The position numbers and the translations under genes are program-made. The notes beneath the pieces were generated by a model, which saw nothing but the letters and a program-made list of their open reading frames with translations, ran no database searches and had not been told where the DNA came from. From Pseudomonadota bacterium (GTDB lineage: Bacteria > Myxococcota_A > Polyangia > Polyangiales > Polyangiaceae), in assembly GCA_023423895.1 (NCBI GenBank), contig JAFAER010000024.1, forward strand, positions 62,001-126,000: a stretch of DNA of 64,000 nt, in the 5' to 3' direction. The number at the start of each line of letters is the position of its first letter. Within the stretch, counting starts at the first letter, position 1. Positions 16,535-24,382 of the stretch are shown piece after piece.

Positions 16535-16550
16535 GGGCACGCACCTCGCA
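16535..16550 (+). promoter_or_regulatory. sigma54-like -24/-12 element
   Basis: GGGCACGCACCTCGCA matches 10 of 12 positions and nearly equals the element at 23996 (GGGCACGAGCCTCGCA). The -12 C is 14 nt before ATG 16563. Confidence 0.5.
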
Positions 16551-16562
16551 CTCTTCACGAGT

Positions 16563-16943
16563 ATGGGTCTCGAGCTGACTGGACCGCTGCTGATCGATGC
16601 AGAGCTGCTCGTCCAAGAGCTGAGGAGCGGAAGAGCGCCGGTCATCGTCGACGTTCGGACGAAGGACGAGTTTTGCGCCGGACACATCCCGGGGGCGCGG
16701 CTCTTCCCCATCCATCAGCTGGTAGCGCGCACGTGCGAGTTGGCCACGCATCACGCGGACTCGATCGTCGTCGTCTCGCACGAGGGCATGCGCGCGAAGA
16801 TCGCCGCAGGCGTGCTGTCGCTGGCGGGTTTCGCCGAGGTCGCGGTGCTCGATGGCGGCATCCAGCGGTGGCGCGACCTCGCGTACCCGCTCGAAGACAC
16901 ATCCGCGAGCTGGTCCGATCGTCTCGGCGGCTCCGCACGCTGA
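16563..16943 (+). CDS. Rhodanese-like protein lacking the catalytic Cys
   Basis: 126 aa, one rhodanese domain: VIVDVRTKDEFCAGHIPGAR and VLDGGIQRWRDLAYPL are well conserved. The active-site loop normally reads C-x5-R after the VVV strand; here it is VVVSHEGMRAK, with Ser (about residue 72) in place of Cys. Sulfurtransfer is therefore unlikely; a binding or regulatory role is possible. A Cys occurs elsewhere (EFCAGH), but not at the catalytic site. ATG 16563 is favoured by the promoter spacing. Confidence 0.82.
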   Translation: MGLELTGPLLIDAELLVQELRSGRAPVIVDVRTKDEFCAGHIPGARLFPIHQLVARTCELATHHADSIVVVSHEGMRAKIAAGVLSLAGFAEVAVLDGGIQRWRDLAYPLEDTSASWSDRLGGSAR

Positions 16944-17110
16944 GCTCGTATGCTGCCGGAGCTCTGCGGGACGAAAGCGCCGTTCGTCGCGTGGGAACCA
17001 TCATCCTTCGCGTGCGAAATGCGTTCGGGCGGGCACCGTCCATTGCGCCCGCCCGATCCGTGACCCTCGCGCCTGGCGCTCGACGAGCTCGCGGCGCTGC
17101 GACGAGGACC

Positions 17111-17728
17111 TCAGGGCTCCGGTCGGAACAGCATCGAACCGACGGCGAACGGCTCGGGGATCTTGTAGTGCGTGTGTGCTTGCGGATGTTTGACGGAATG
17201 CTCCGCGCACCAGAGCTTCTCGCCGCCGCTCGCCTTCTGCGTCTCGACGCACTTCGGACACGCAGGTTCGATCTTCGGCACTTCGGCCTGCTCCTTCGGC
17301 CGTGCGACGAGCACCGCGCACGGCGCATTGTTGGCGACGTACGTCGAGACCGAGCCGAGCAGGAGCCGTGCGAGCCCGCCCTTGCCATGTGTTCCGACGA
17401 CCACGAGATCGGCGCCGAGGTCCGTCGCGAGCTGCACGACGTAGCGTCCGGGCAGGTCCGTCGTGAGATGCACGACGACCGGACCATCGAACTGCTCTGC
17501 GATCCGCTCCTTGACGTGGTCGAGGAAGGTGCGTGCCTCGTTCAGCGTCTCGGTGAGCGGGATCGAGATCGCGACCGGCGGCTGCCCCGCGTCGATCACG
17601 TGGACGAGGTGAAGCTCGGAACCAGGGATCATCCGCGCCAGCGAGCTCGCAGTGTGGACGACCTGATCGGTCGCCGCCGTACGGTCGATTGCAGCGAGGA
17701 TGACACTACGAGGGGCGGTGGAGTTCAT
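17111..17728 (-). CDS. Universal stress protein with Cys/His tail
   Basis: 205 aa. Residues 1-145 are a Usp domain (VILAAIDRTAATDQVV; complete signature VVVGTHGKGGLARLLLGSVS). The C-terminal 60 residues are extra and carry CPKC, then LWCAEHSVKHPQAHTHY: a C-x2-C plus C-x2-H arrangement that could bind zinc. Usual Usp proteins end near residue 145, so this is a fusion or an acquired tail. ATG 17728 is 17 nt from a sigma54-like element. Confidence 0.88.
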   Translation of the reverse strand: MNSTAPRSVILAAIDRTAATDQVVHTASSLARMIPGSELHLVHVIDAGQPPVAISIPLTETLNEARTFLDHVKERIAEQFDGPVVVHLTTDLPGRYVVQLATDLGADLVVVGTHGKGGLARLLLGSVSTYVANNAPCAVLVARPKEQAEVPKIEPACPKCVETQKASGGEKLWCAEHSVKHPQAHTHYKIPEPFAVGSMLFRPEP

Positions 17729-17743
17729 GATGACCGCTTCAGG

Positions 17744-17759
17744 TGCACCGCGCGTGCCG
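17744..17759 (-). promoter_or_regulatory. sigma54-like -24/-12 element
   Basis: CGGCACGCGCGGTGCA on the minus strand has GGCACG and TGCA (10 of 12). The -12 C is 17 nt before ATG 17728. Confidence 0.5.
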
Positions 17760-17844
17760 GCCATTTGGTCCGGGAAACGCGCGTATTGGCGTGCTCGCGA
17801 GCGCACGTTTTGCGTCGGGCTGCAGGCGGCGCGCCGGACGAAGC

Positions 17845-19017
17845 TCAGCGCACCGAGAGCGGGCTCGCCTTCGGCAACGTGATCCGGAACGTCGTTCCCT
17901 TCGACGGAGCCGTGTCGAGCGTCACCTTCCCACCGTGGCGCTGGACGGTCGCGTAGACCATCGCCAGCCCGAGGCCCGTCCCCATCTCGCCCTTCGTGGT
18001 GAAGAACGGCTCGAAGACGCGGCTCGCGACCTCGGGAGGCATCCCCGGGCCGTCGTCGGCGACCTCCAGCCAGGAGCCGTTCTCGTCTTCGCCGCTCCGG
18101 AGCGTGATCGTGCCACCCTTCTCTTTCATCGCGTCGACGGCGTTGACGACGAGGTTGACGAGCGCGCTCACGATCTCGCCGCTGACGGCCATGACCTGCG
18201 GCGGCGCCCCGAGCTCTTCGTGGACCCTCGGCACGCGGCCGGTTCCCGAAGCGGCATGAGACTTACCGATGGCAACGGCCTCGCGCGCGAGGCGATCGAG
18301 GTCGACGAGCTCGGTCTTCGTCTCCGTCGTCTGACGGCTGAAGTGGCGCAGGCGTTCGAGCGTCTGGACTCCCCGCTGCAGGACCTCCTTCATCTCCACG
18401 GCGCTCTCCTTCGCGTCGGCGATGTTGCCCTTGTCGAGCGAGCGCGTGATGAGCTGGAGGTGAAGCGAGAGCGGGTTGAGGATGTTCTTCAGATCGTGCG
18501 AGACGCCGGCGGCCATCTGGCCGAGCGCTCGAAGCTTCTCCGTTCGAGCCAGCATCTCCTGTTGCTCACGGAGCTCGTTGAACTGTCGCTCGAGTTGCTC
18601 GACGTGGGACGCGGTGCTGAGCGCGACGGCCGCGAGATCGATGAGCCCCTCGGCGAGCGCGAGATCGGGGGCGCCGTCACCTTCTTTGCACAGCATCACG
18701 ACGCTGCCGTAGAGGCTCGCGCCGGCGACGAGCGGACGATTCAGATGCACACCCGGGAGGCCCACCTTCGCGCGCACCGTCTCGGCGAGCGTGTCGACCT
18801 CGTAGAGGTCCACCTCGAGGTCGTCCCCGAGCGTGAGGCCGCGTTGCGCTGCGAGACGCAGCTTTCCGTCGCTGCCGAGCGCGAAGACGGCCGTTCCGGT
18901 CCGCGCGACGTGCTCGAAGAGCGAGTCCGCCAGGAGCGCGAGCACGTCTCGAGCGGCCCCCGCATCCGAGACCACGCGAGCGAACCGGCCAAGCGTCTGC
19001 AGCGCGCTCTCGGACAC
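17845..19017 (-). CDS. GAF-domain sensor histidine kinase
   Basis: 390 aa from GTG 19017. An N-terminal GAF-like sensor (VARTGTAVFALGSDGKLRLA, LVAGASLYGSVVMLCKEGD, residues 20-135), a coiled-coil linker, a HisKA segment with phospho-His about 174 (GQMAAGVSHDLKNILNPLSL) and a HATPase (NLVVNAVDAM, DDGPGMPPEVASRVFEPFF, GTGLGLAMV). No membrane segment. It is divergent from the stressosome operon, 50 nt away, and has no adjacent response regulator. The frame extends to a TTG at 19053. Confidence 0.88.
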   Translation of the reverse strand: MSESALQTLGRFARVVSDAGAARDVLALLADSLFEHVARTGTAVFALGSDGKLRLAAQRGLTLGDDLEVDLYEVDTLAETVRAKVGLPGVHLNRPLVAGASLYGSVVMLCKEGDGAPDLALAEGLIDLAAVALSTASHVEQLERQFNELREQQEMLARTEKLRALGQMAAGVSHDLKNILNPLSLHLQLITRSLDKGNIADAKESAVEMKEVLQRGVQTLERLRHFSRQTTETKTELVDLDRLAREAVAIGKSHAASGTGRVPRVHEELGAPPQVMAVSGEIVSALVNLVVNAVDAMKEKGGTITLRSGEDENGSWLEVADDGPGMPPEVASRVFEPFFTTKGEMGTGLGLAMVYATVQRHGGKVTLDTAPSKGTTFRITLPKASPLSVR

Positions 19018-19067
19018 GCAGGCATGGTATGTGATCGACCACCGCGCCCTCAAGCGCTCAGGAGCCC

Positions 19068-20054
19068 ATGGACGACCATCGCAAGTACATGTCGATCCTC
19101 AAGCTGGACGACGCTGAGCTCGCCAGCCGCCGCGCTTTCTTCAAGCTGAGCGATGAAGATCTCGCGCGCCTCGCTTCGCTTCGTCCGTTCGCCGAGAAGG
19201 TGACCGACGGCATCGTCGAGGACTTCTATGCGCTTCTTCTGGGGCACCCGGAGACGTTCAAGTTCTTCGGCGACGAGGCGACGATCCGGCGTGTGAAGCG
19301 GCATCAGCGAGACTATTTCCTCGGCCTGTTCGCGGGCCGATGCGATCTCGCTTACGTCCAGGATCGCCTGCGCGTCGGAGCCGCGCACGAGCGGATCGGG
19401 CTCGCGCCGAAGTGGTACCTCGGCTCGTACCGCCAATACCTGCATCTGATCCACGAGAAGCTCTTTTCAGAGCTGACCGACGTGGAGGCGATCAAGGAGG
19501 CGTATGCCAGCATCCAGCGAATCGTCTTCTTCGACGTGGCGCTGGCGATCGACACGTACATCGCGGCGAACCTCGATGCGCTCGGCCGCCATCAAGCCGC
19601 CATCCGCGAGCTGTCCACGCCGGTCATCCGCGTCTACGAGCGCGTGCTGTTGCTCCCGCTCGTCGGTGCCATCGACAGCCACCGCGCGCACCAGGTCATG
19701 GAGAGCGTGCTCCTCCACGTGGTCGATGCACAGGCGAAGTGCATCATCATCGATATCGCAGGTGTCCCCGTCGTCGACACGCGCGTCGCGGATCATCTGC
19801 TCAAGACGACTGCCGCCGTCCGGCTCCTCGGCGCGCAGACGATCCTCACGGGGATCACTGCGCAGGTCGCGCGCACGATGGTGCAGCTCGGCCTCGACGT
19901 CTCCTCGATGCATACCGTCAGTCGACTGAGCGACGGCATCGAGCTCGCGCTGGGCATCGTCGGCAAGGTCATCACGACGGTGGGCCCGGTGCCGGCAGCT
20001 CCCGCTCCTTCTGCGCCGGTCCCCCCGGTGACGCCGACGGGAACGGTTACGTGA
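19068..20054 (+). CDS. rsbR: RsbR-like stressosome protein, globin-STAS
   Basis: 328 aa. Residues 1-170 are a globin-coupled-sensor domain with proximal His about 107 (RVGAAHERIGLAPKWYLGSY); residues about 185-300 are a STAS domain with the phosphorylatable Thr region VVDTRVADHLLKTTAAV; the tail is Pro/Ala-rich. This matches RsbR proteins that form the stressosome core with RsbS and feed a gas signal to the RsbT kinase. CAGGAG precedes the ATG. The stop overlaps rsbS (TGATG). Confidence 0.92.
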   Translation: MDDHRKYMSILKLDDAELASRRAFFKLSDEDLARLASLRPFAEKVTDGIVEDFYALLLGHPETFKFFGDEATIRRVKRHQRDYFLGLFAGRCDLAYVQDRLRVGAAHERIGLAPKWYLGSYRQYLHLIHEKLFSELTDVEAIKEAYASIQRIVFFDVALAIDTYIAANLDALGRHQAAIRELSTPVIRVYERVLLLPLVGAIDSHRAHQVMESVLLHVVDAQAKCIIIDIAGVPVVDTRVADHLLKTTAAVRLLGAQTILTGITAQVARTMVQLGLDVSSMHTVSRLSDGIELALGIVGKVITTVGPVPAAPAPSAPVPPVTPTGTVT

Positions 20055-20428
20055 TGCGTGGACAGATCCCCATCCTCCGGATCGGTCCGACGCTCCTGAC
20101 GACGGTGCATATCGAGCTGCGCGATGCGGTGGCCGAGGCGTTCCAGGAGGACGTCCTCGACGCCATCGAGAAGACGGGATCGACCGGTCTCCTCATCGAC
20201 ATCAGCGGGCTCGACATGGTCGACAGCTACGTCGCGCGCATCGTCGCCGAGACGGGACGCATGGCCCGCCTCATGGGAACGACGACCGTCCTCGTGGGCA
20301 TGCGGCCGGAGGTCTCCGCGACCCTCATCCGCATGGGATATCAGATGGAAGGGGTCCGCACGGCGCTGAATGTCGACGATGGGCTCGAGCTGCTCGGTCA
20401 CGTCGTTCCGAAGCGTCGAGGGATGTGA
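20054..20428 (+). CDS. rsbS: RsbS-like STAS antagonist
   Basis: 124 aa, a single STAS domain (IPILRIGPTLLTTVHIELRD, LLIDISGLDMVDSYVARIVA) with the phosphorylation-site Ser about residue 58 in MVDSYV. In stressosomes RsbS holds RsbT until phosphorylated. Its ATG overlaps the rsbR stop and its TGA overlaps the rsbT ATG, so the three are translated together. Confidence 0.93.
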   Translation: MRGQIPILRIGPTLLTTVHIELRDAVAEAFQEDVLDAIEKTGSTGLLIDISGLDMVDSYVARIVAETGRMARLMGTTTVLVGMRPEVSATLIRMGYQMEGVRTALNVDDGLELLGHVVPKRRGM

Positions 20429-20844
20429 TGGTCGAGGAGGTCCTCGCCGTCCATTCGATGAAGCTCGCGACGGAAGACGACGTGTTGTCCGTCCGCCGCC
20501 GCGTCCGCGAGATCGCCGAGATGCGCAGGTTCGACACGTTCGCCATCGCCGCGGTCATGACCGCGACGAGCGAGCTCGGACGCAACGTGCTCGTGCACGG
20601 CGGCGGCGGCAGCGCGACCATCGAGGAGATCTCAGACGGTCGTCGCGCGGGCATCCGTATTGCTTTCGTGGACTCTGGACCCGGCATTCCTGACATCCCG
20701 CGCGTGCTCTCCGGTGGGTACAGCACGGCGCGATCGATGGGGCTCGGACTATCGGGGAGCAAACGACTCGTGGATGTGTTCGACCTGGACTCGAAGGTAG
20801 GAGAGGGCACTCGCGTCACGGTGACGAAGTGGAAGCGCTTCTGA
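20428..20844 (+). CDS. rsbT: RsbT-like serine kinase (GHKL)
   Basis: 138 aa. An anti-sigma/RsbT-type HATPase: N box TATSELGRNVLVHGGGG, FVDSGPGIPDIPRVL, and the lid STARSMGLGLSGSKRLVDVF. RsbT phosphorylates RsbS and RsbR and, once released, binds a downstream partner (a phosphatase in Bacillus). ATG 20428 is used; a GTG at 20425 is in frame. It overlaps the next gene by 16 nt. Confidence 0.92.
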   Translation: MVEEVLAVHSMKLATEDDVLSVRRRVREIAEMRRFDTFAIAAVMTATSELGRNVLVHGGGGSATIEEISDGRRAGIRIAFVDSGPGIPDIPRVLSGGYSTARSMGLGLSGSKRLVDVFDLDSKVGEGTRVTVTKWKRF

Positions 20845-21848
20845 TCGAGGAGTGGCTCCGCGAGCTCGATCCCGTCTTCGTGATCGACGAGGCATCGCTC
20901 TCGCTCGTGCGGGAGCGCGTCAAGGAGGTCGCGGCGCGAGGGGGCGTGGCGAACGACATCACCGATCGCGCCGTCCTCGTGGCGACCGAGCTCGGGCGTA
21001 ACCATCTCCGTCACGCACGAGCTGGCAGGATCGCCGTTCGCGCCGTCGCGCGCGGAGCGCATCGAGGCCTCGAGATCGTCGCTGTCGACCGCGGGCAGGG
21101 CATCCTCGATGTCGCCGCAGCGCTCGAGGCAGCGCCCCGGACATCAGGCACGCTGGGGGTCGGGATCGGCTCCATCCGTCGTCTCTCTTCCGAGGTGGAC
21201 TTCGACATCCGCTCGGGTGAGGGGACGCACATCCGCGCGCGCATCTTCGACCACGAAGCTCCGCGTCGGCGCGAGGTGGGCATCTACGGTCGCCCTCACG
21301 AGGAAGAAACGATCAGCGGCGATCACGCCCGCTTTCATCGAAGCGAAAGCGCCCTCGTCCTCGCCGTATGCGACGGCCTCGGTCATGGACCGCTCGCTCG
21401 CGAAGCGTCGATCGCCGCGATGAGGGGCTTCGACGAGCGGGCGTCCGAGGCGCCGTCTCACATCCTCGAGGAGTGTCACCGGAGGCTCGCGGAGACGCGT
21501 GGCGTCGTCATGGCCGTGTGCCACATCGTCGAGGACACGAACACGCTCGAGGCGTCGTCCGTCGGCAACATCGACATCCAGATCTGCGCGCCTCGAGCCA
21601 CGCGGCGGCTCGGCGGGGCGTCGGCGGTCGTCGGCGGTCGTCGAGGTCCACCGATCCGCGCGAGGAGCGAACGGGCGCCGGTGCCGGACGGTGAGCTCGT
21701 CATCATGACGACGGACGGCATCTCGTCGAAGCTCTCGATCTCGGACGACCTGGCGCTCGTCCGCAGTCATCCCATCGTCGTGGCGCAGCGGATCATGGAG
21801 CGATTCGGGCGGAAGACGGACGACGCCTTGGTGCTCGTCGCACGTTGA
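20829..21848 (+). CDS. RsbW-like kinase fused to PP2C/RsbX-like phosphatase
   Basis: 339 aa from GTG 20829. Residues 1-135 are a second GHKL domain (RAVLVATELGRNHLRHARAG, AVDRGQGILDVAAAL, GTLGVGIGSIRRLSSEVDFD); residues about 145-339 are a PP2C/SpoIIE-type phosphatase (VLAVCDGLGHGPLAREASIA with the metal-binding DGLGHG, VIMTTDGISSK). In Bacillus these activities (RsbT/RsbW-like, RsbX) are separate. It probably resets the stressosome and may couple it to an unlinked output. No sigma factor follows. Confidence 0.88.
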   Translation: MEALLIEEWLRELDPVFVIDEASLSLVRERVKEVAARGGVANDITDRAVLVATELGRNHLRHARAGRIAVRAVARGAHRGLEIVAVDRGQGILDVAAALEAAPRTSGTLGVGIGSIRRLSSEVDFDIRSGEGTHIRARIFDHEAPRRREVGIYGRPHEEETISGDHARFHRSESALVLAVCDGLGHGPLAREASIAAMRGFDERASEAPSHILEECHRRLAETRGVVMAVCHIVEDTNTLEASSVGNIDIQICAPRATRRLGGASAVVGGRRGPPIRARSERAPVPDGELVIMTTDGISSKLSISDDLALVRSHPIVVAQRIMERFGRKTDDALVLVAR

Positions 21849-21890
21849 ACGGTCAGCCCGTCCTCCAGCCAGCTCGTCGCCCGTCGTCGC

Positions 21891-21930
21891 TCGTCTCGCT
21901 TCGTCTCGTTTCGCCTCGTTTCGCTTCGTA
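21891..21930. repeat. Pentanucleotide tandem repeat TCGNN x8
   Basis: Eight consecutive 5-nt units beginning TCG (tcgtc, tcgct, tcgtc, tcgtt, tcgcc, tcgtt, tcgct, tcgta) lie between the ends of two convergent genes. The unit length could allow slippage; no function is evident. Confidence 0.6.
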
Positions 21931-21932
21931 CC

Positions 21933-22355
21933 TCAGCGGACGACGAGGACGGATCGATCGGCGTGGTTGACGACCTTGGCCGCCGTCGTGCCGAGGATTC
22001 GATCCACACCCGAAAAACCGTGCGACCCGATGACCACGAGGTCGACGCCGAGCGCGGTGGCTTCGGCACAGATCGCGTTCCACGGGGTTCCGACCCGCAC
22101 CTCGACTCCCTCGAGGAGCTCCGGAGGGACCTCCGCGGCGAGCTTCTGGAGCGCGTCCCTCGCGGACTCGAGGAGGCGATCGATGAGCTGATTCGGGCTC
22201 ACGCCGATGATGTCGTCATGCGCGAGCTCCGGCGGCAGGCCGACACTGCGGAAGAGCGTCAGCTTTGCTCCGGTGCGCCGTGCGAGATCCACGGCGGCCG
22301 CGAGGACGTGGATGGCGCGGGGAGAGTTGTCGAGGCAGGTAAGGATCTTCTTCAT
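21933..22355 (-). CDS. Universal stress protein (UspA family)
   Basis: 140 aa. MKKILTCLDNSPRAIHVLAA start; signature VVIGSHGFSGVDRILGTTAA, one residue shorter than usual between the second Gly and G-T. It follows the CBS gene by 36 nt on the same strand, so the two likely share the sigma54-like promoter at 22836-22851. Convergent with the stressosome operon. Confidence 0.93.
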   Translation of the reverse strand: MKKILTCLDNSPRAIHVLAAAVDLARRTGAKLTLFRSVGLPPELAHDDIIGVSPNQLIDRLLESARDALQKLAAEVPPELLEGVEVRVGTPWNAICAEATALGVDLVVIGSHGFSGVDRILGTTAAKVVNHADRSVLVVR

Positions 22356-22391
22356 CAGCGCGTTCCTGTTCGAAGGGTCGAAGGGTCGGGT

Positions 22392-22823
22392 TCAGGCGAG
22401 CGCATCGGCGAGATGCCGTAGCGCGTCCGTCACCGTGAAGATACCGAGCAGGCGGCCTTGTTCCACCACGACGGCGCAGCCGTACTTTCGGTTCGCCATG
22501 ACGCGTGCGACGTCGCGAAGCAGGTCCTCGGGATGCGCGGTGTAGACATCCTGGGTCATCGCATCGGCGACGCAGTCGATGTCGACATCTACGTCGTTGA
22601 GCGACTCGAGAAAGAAGAGATCTCGCTGCGAGAGGACTCCGACGAGCCGGCCGCCGCGAAGCACGGGGAGATGGCGCAGCCCGTGATCGCGCATGAGCCT
22701 GTGAGCGACCGAGAGCTTCTGATCGCTCCCGATGGTGTGTGGTGCCGGCGTCATCACCTGCCGGATCTTCGTCGACCGTGAGACGTAGCCCGGCTCGAGA
22801 TTGGGGGCGTTGGCTCGCATCAT
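22392..22823 (-). CDS. CBS-pair protein
   Basis: 143 aa: one CBS pair (TKIRQVMTPAPHTIGSDQKL..LRHLPVLRGGRLVGVLSQRDL; VADAMTQDVYTAHPEDLLRD..CAVVVEQGRLLGIFTVTDAL). Compare Hrp1, a two-CBS protein of the mycobacterial DosR regulon. ATG codons at 22823 and 22820 are both possible; a sigma54-like element ends 14 nt upstream. First gene of an operon with the Usp gene that follows. Confidence 0.9.
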   Translation of the reverse strand: MMRANAPNLEPGYVSRSTKIRQVMTPAPHTIGSDQKLSVAHRLMRDHGLRHLPVLRGGRLVGVLSQRDLFFLESLNDVDVDIDCVADAMTQDVYTAHPEDLLRDVARVMANRKYGCAVVVEQGRLLGIFTVTDALRHLADALA

Positions 22824-22835
22824 GTTCGAGCTAAC

Positions 22836-22851
22836 TGCAAGACGACGGCCA
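22836..22851 (-). promoter_or_regulatory. sigma54-like -24/-12 element
   Basis: TGGCCGTCGTCTTGCA on the minus strand has perfect TGGC and TTGCA boxes. The -12 C is 14 nt before ATG 22823. Confidence 0.55.
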
Positions 22852-22881
22852 TGGTGCCCACCAGCGCTTCTGGCCCGTTTT

Positions 22882-22915
22882 CGCTCCTGCGCGGCGCGCT
22901 CGGTGCGCAGGAGCG
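22882..22915. promoter_or_regulatory. Inverted repeat between divergent sigma54-like promoters
   Basis: CGCTCCTGCGC (22882-22892) and GCGCAGGAGCG (22905-22915) are perfect 11-bp arms around a 12-nt centre, midway between the divergent CBS/Usp and Usp promoters. That placement suits a shared enhancer for the NtrC-type activator. Related hexamers occur upstream of the globin kinase operon. Confidence 0.45.
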
Positions 22916-22970
22916 CAAGTTCTGCGTCTCCGTCGTCGCGAACCCCCTGTGAAGTCCGTAGCTCACGTGT

Positions 22971-22986
22971 TGGCTCGGGCGTTGCT
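22971..22986 (+). promoter_or_regulatory. sigma54 -24/-12 element, near-consensus
   Basis: TGGCTCGGGCGTTGCT matches 11 of 12 positions. The -12 C is 14 nt before ATG 22999 of the Usp gene. Confidence 0.6.
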
Positions 22987-22998
22987 GAAGGCAGGAGC

Positions 22999-23448
22999 AT
23001 GATCTCCTTCAAGACGATCCTGGTGCCGACGGACTTCAGCGATGCCGCTCACAAGGCCCTCGAGTACGCCGTGGAGCTCGCCGAGAGACTCGGCGCGAAG
23101 GTCCGGGTCATCCACGCGTTCGAGCTGCCTCTGGTCGGGTTTCCCGACGGGACGATGACGGTCACCGCCGAGATGGCGACGCGCATCACGGTGGCGGCGC
23201 AGACCGCGCTCGATGACATCGTCTCGAAGTACAAGGACCGAGGCATCGACCTCGAGGCGTCTCTGGCACAAGGCGACCCGCGTGAGGCGGTGCTCGATGC
23301 GGCCGAGAAGCTCGGCGCTGACCTCATCGTCATGGGGACGCATGGGCGACGTGGCATCGCGCGTGCGCTGATCGGCAGCGTCGCTGAGAGCGTGGTACGC
23401 ACGTCTTCGATTCCCGTCCTAACATTGCGGGAAGGAAGGCATACCTGA
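22999..23448 (+). CDS. Universal stress protein (UspA family)
   Basis: 149 aa; MISFKTILVPTDFSDAAHKA and the complete ATP signature LIVMGTHGRRGIARALIGSV. It lies divergently from the CBS/Usp operon and 48 nt before a hemerythrin gene on the same strand, so a Usp-hemerythrin operon is likely. GAAGG and CAGGAG precede the ATG. Confidence 0.94.
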   Translation: MISFKTILVPTDFSDAAHKALEYAVELAERLGAKVRVIHAFELPLVGFPDGTMTVTAEMATRITVAAQTALDDIVSKYKDRGIDLEASLAQGDPREAVLDAAEKLGADLIVMGTHGRRGIARALIGSVAESVVRTSSIPVLTLREGRHT

Positions 23449-23496
23449 TCGCGGATCGGCATCGTGCAGTCGCGATCATCGTGAGGAGGCCCCCTC

Positions 23497-23958
23497 ATGA
23501 GCTCGGTGATCGACACCCTCGAAGCCCGGCAGCGCATCGCGACGGATCACGCGCTCCTTCGAAGCCTGACGAGGGCGGTCATCGCGCTCTCGCGTGCCGC
23601 CATGGAGCGTGACGAGAGCCAGAGATCGGTCATTCGCGACGTGTTGAGGCAGCTCTGCTCCGAGCTCGACCGCCACTTCCAGTTCGAACAAGAAGCCATC
23701 CTTCCGTTGATCCGTGAGATGGACGCATGGGGTCCTGCGCGTGTCGAGCAGCTCTGCAAGGAGCACGACGAGCAACGCGCTGTACTCGTCTCGCTCGCCG
23801 AGGATGCCGAGGATGACGGGCGGAACATCGACGACCTCGCGGAAGAGATCGTCTGCTTCTTCCAACGTTTCGAGGAGGAGATGGCGAAAGAGGAGCAACG
23901 CCTGCTCGAGGCCGAGATGATCGGTGCGGAGCCGTGCGTCGATCAGATCGACGGCTGA
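23497..23958 (+). CDS. Hemerythrin HHE-domain protein
   Basis: 153 aa. Helices with the hemerythrin-like ligands: IATDHALLRSL, RHFQFEQEAILPLI, CKEHDEQRAVL, FFQRFEEEMAKEEQRLLEAE. The last ligand pair is less canonical than H-x4-D, so the metal site may differ. AGGAGG precedes the ATG at good distance. It probably forms an operon with the preceding Usp gene and may report oxygen or protect against nitrosative stress. Confidence 0.83.
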   Translation: MSSVIDTLEARQRIATDHALLRSLTRAVIALSRAAMERDESQRSVIRDVLRQLCSELDRHFQFEQEAILPLIREMDAWGPARVEQLCKEHDEQRAVLVSLAEDAEDDGRNIDDLAEEIVCFFQRFEEEMAKEEQRLLEAEMIGAEPCVDQIDG

Positions 23959-23995
23959 GCGCGACGCCCGGTCTCGCAACGAGGCTCTCGTCGCG

Positions 23996-24011
23996 GGGCA
24001 CGAGCCTCGCA
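23996..24011 (+). promoter_or_regulatory. sigma54-like -24/-12 element
   Basis: GGGCACGAGCCTCGCA matches 10 of 12 positions. The -12 C is 13 nt before ATG 24023. Confidence 0.45.
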
Positions 24012-24022
24012 CCTCGTTCGGC

Positions 24023-24382
24023 ATGGACGTCAAAGCGCTCAGCCGCTTGTTCGGCAAGGTCCGCCATCGTGTAGCGCTGGAGGACGGCTCGACGCGCTGG
24101 ACGCACGAGCATCCGATCATTCAGCAGCGGCGCGTGACCGCGATGGGCCTCACGTTCTGGGCGATTGCGCTCGCGATCGTCATCGGCCTCCGATGGGGCA
24201 TGAGCGGGCTCGCCTGCTACCTTCCGTGGCTGCCGTTCGCGTTCATCATCTTGTGGGTGAGCACGACGGCGCTTCGGTTCGACGAGCGCGAGGTGTCCGA
24301 GGCCGATGCGCCCGAGCGGGCTCGCCACGCGATCGACGAGCTGCACCACGCGCGCGCGCCCGAAGCTCACGGCTCGGCCTGA
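24023..24382 (+). CDS. Small membrane protein with two TM segments
   Basis: 119 aa. A cytoplasmic head (MDVKALSRLFGKVRHRVALE), two hydrophobic segments (GLTFWAIALAIVIGL and LACYLPWLPFAFIILWV, about residues 42-80), then a charged tail (RFDEREVSEADAPERARHAI). No family recognised. The start is supported by the spacing of the sigma54-like element; no strong Shine-Dalgarno is seen. Confidence 0.65.
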   Translation: MDVKALSRLFGKVRHRVALEDGSTRWTHEHPIIQQRRVTAMGLTFWAIALAIVIGLRWGMSGLACYLPWLPFAFIILWVSTTALRFDEREVSEADAPERARHAIDELHHARAPEAHGSA

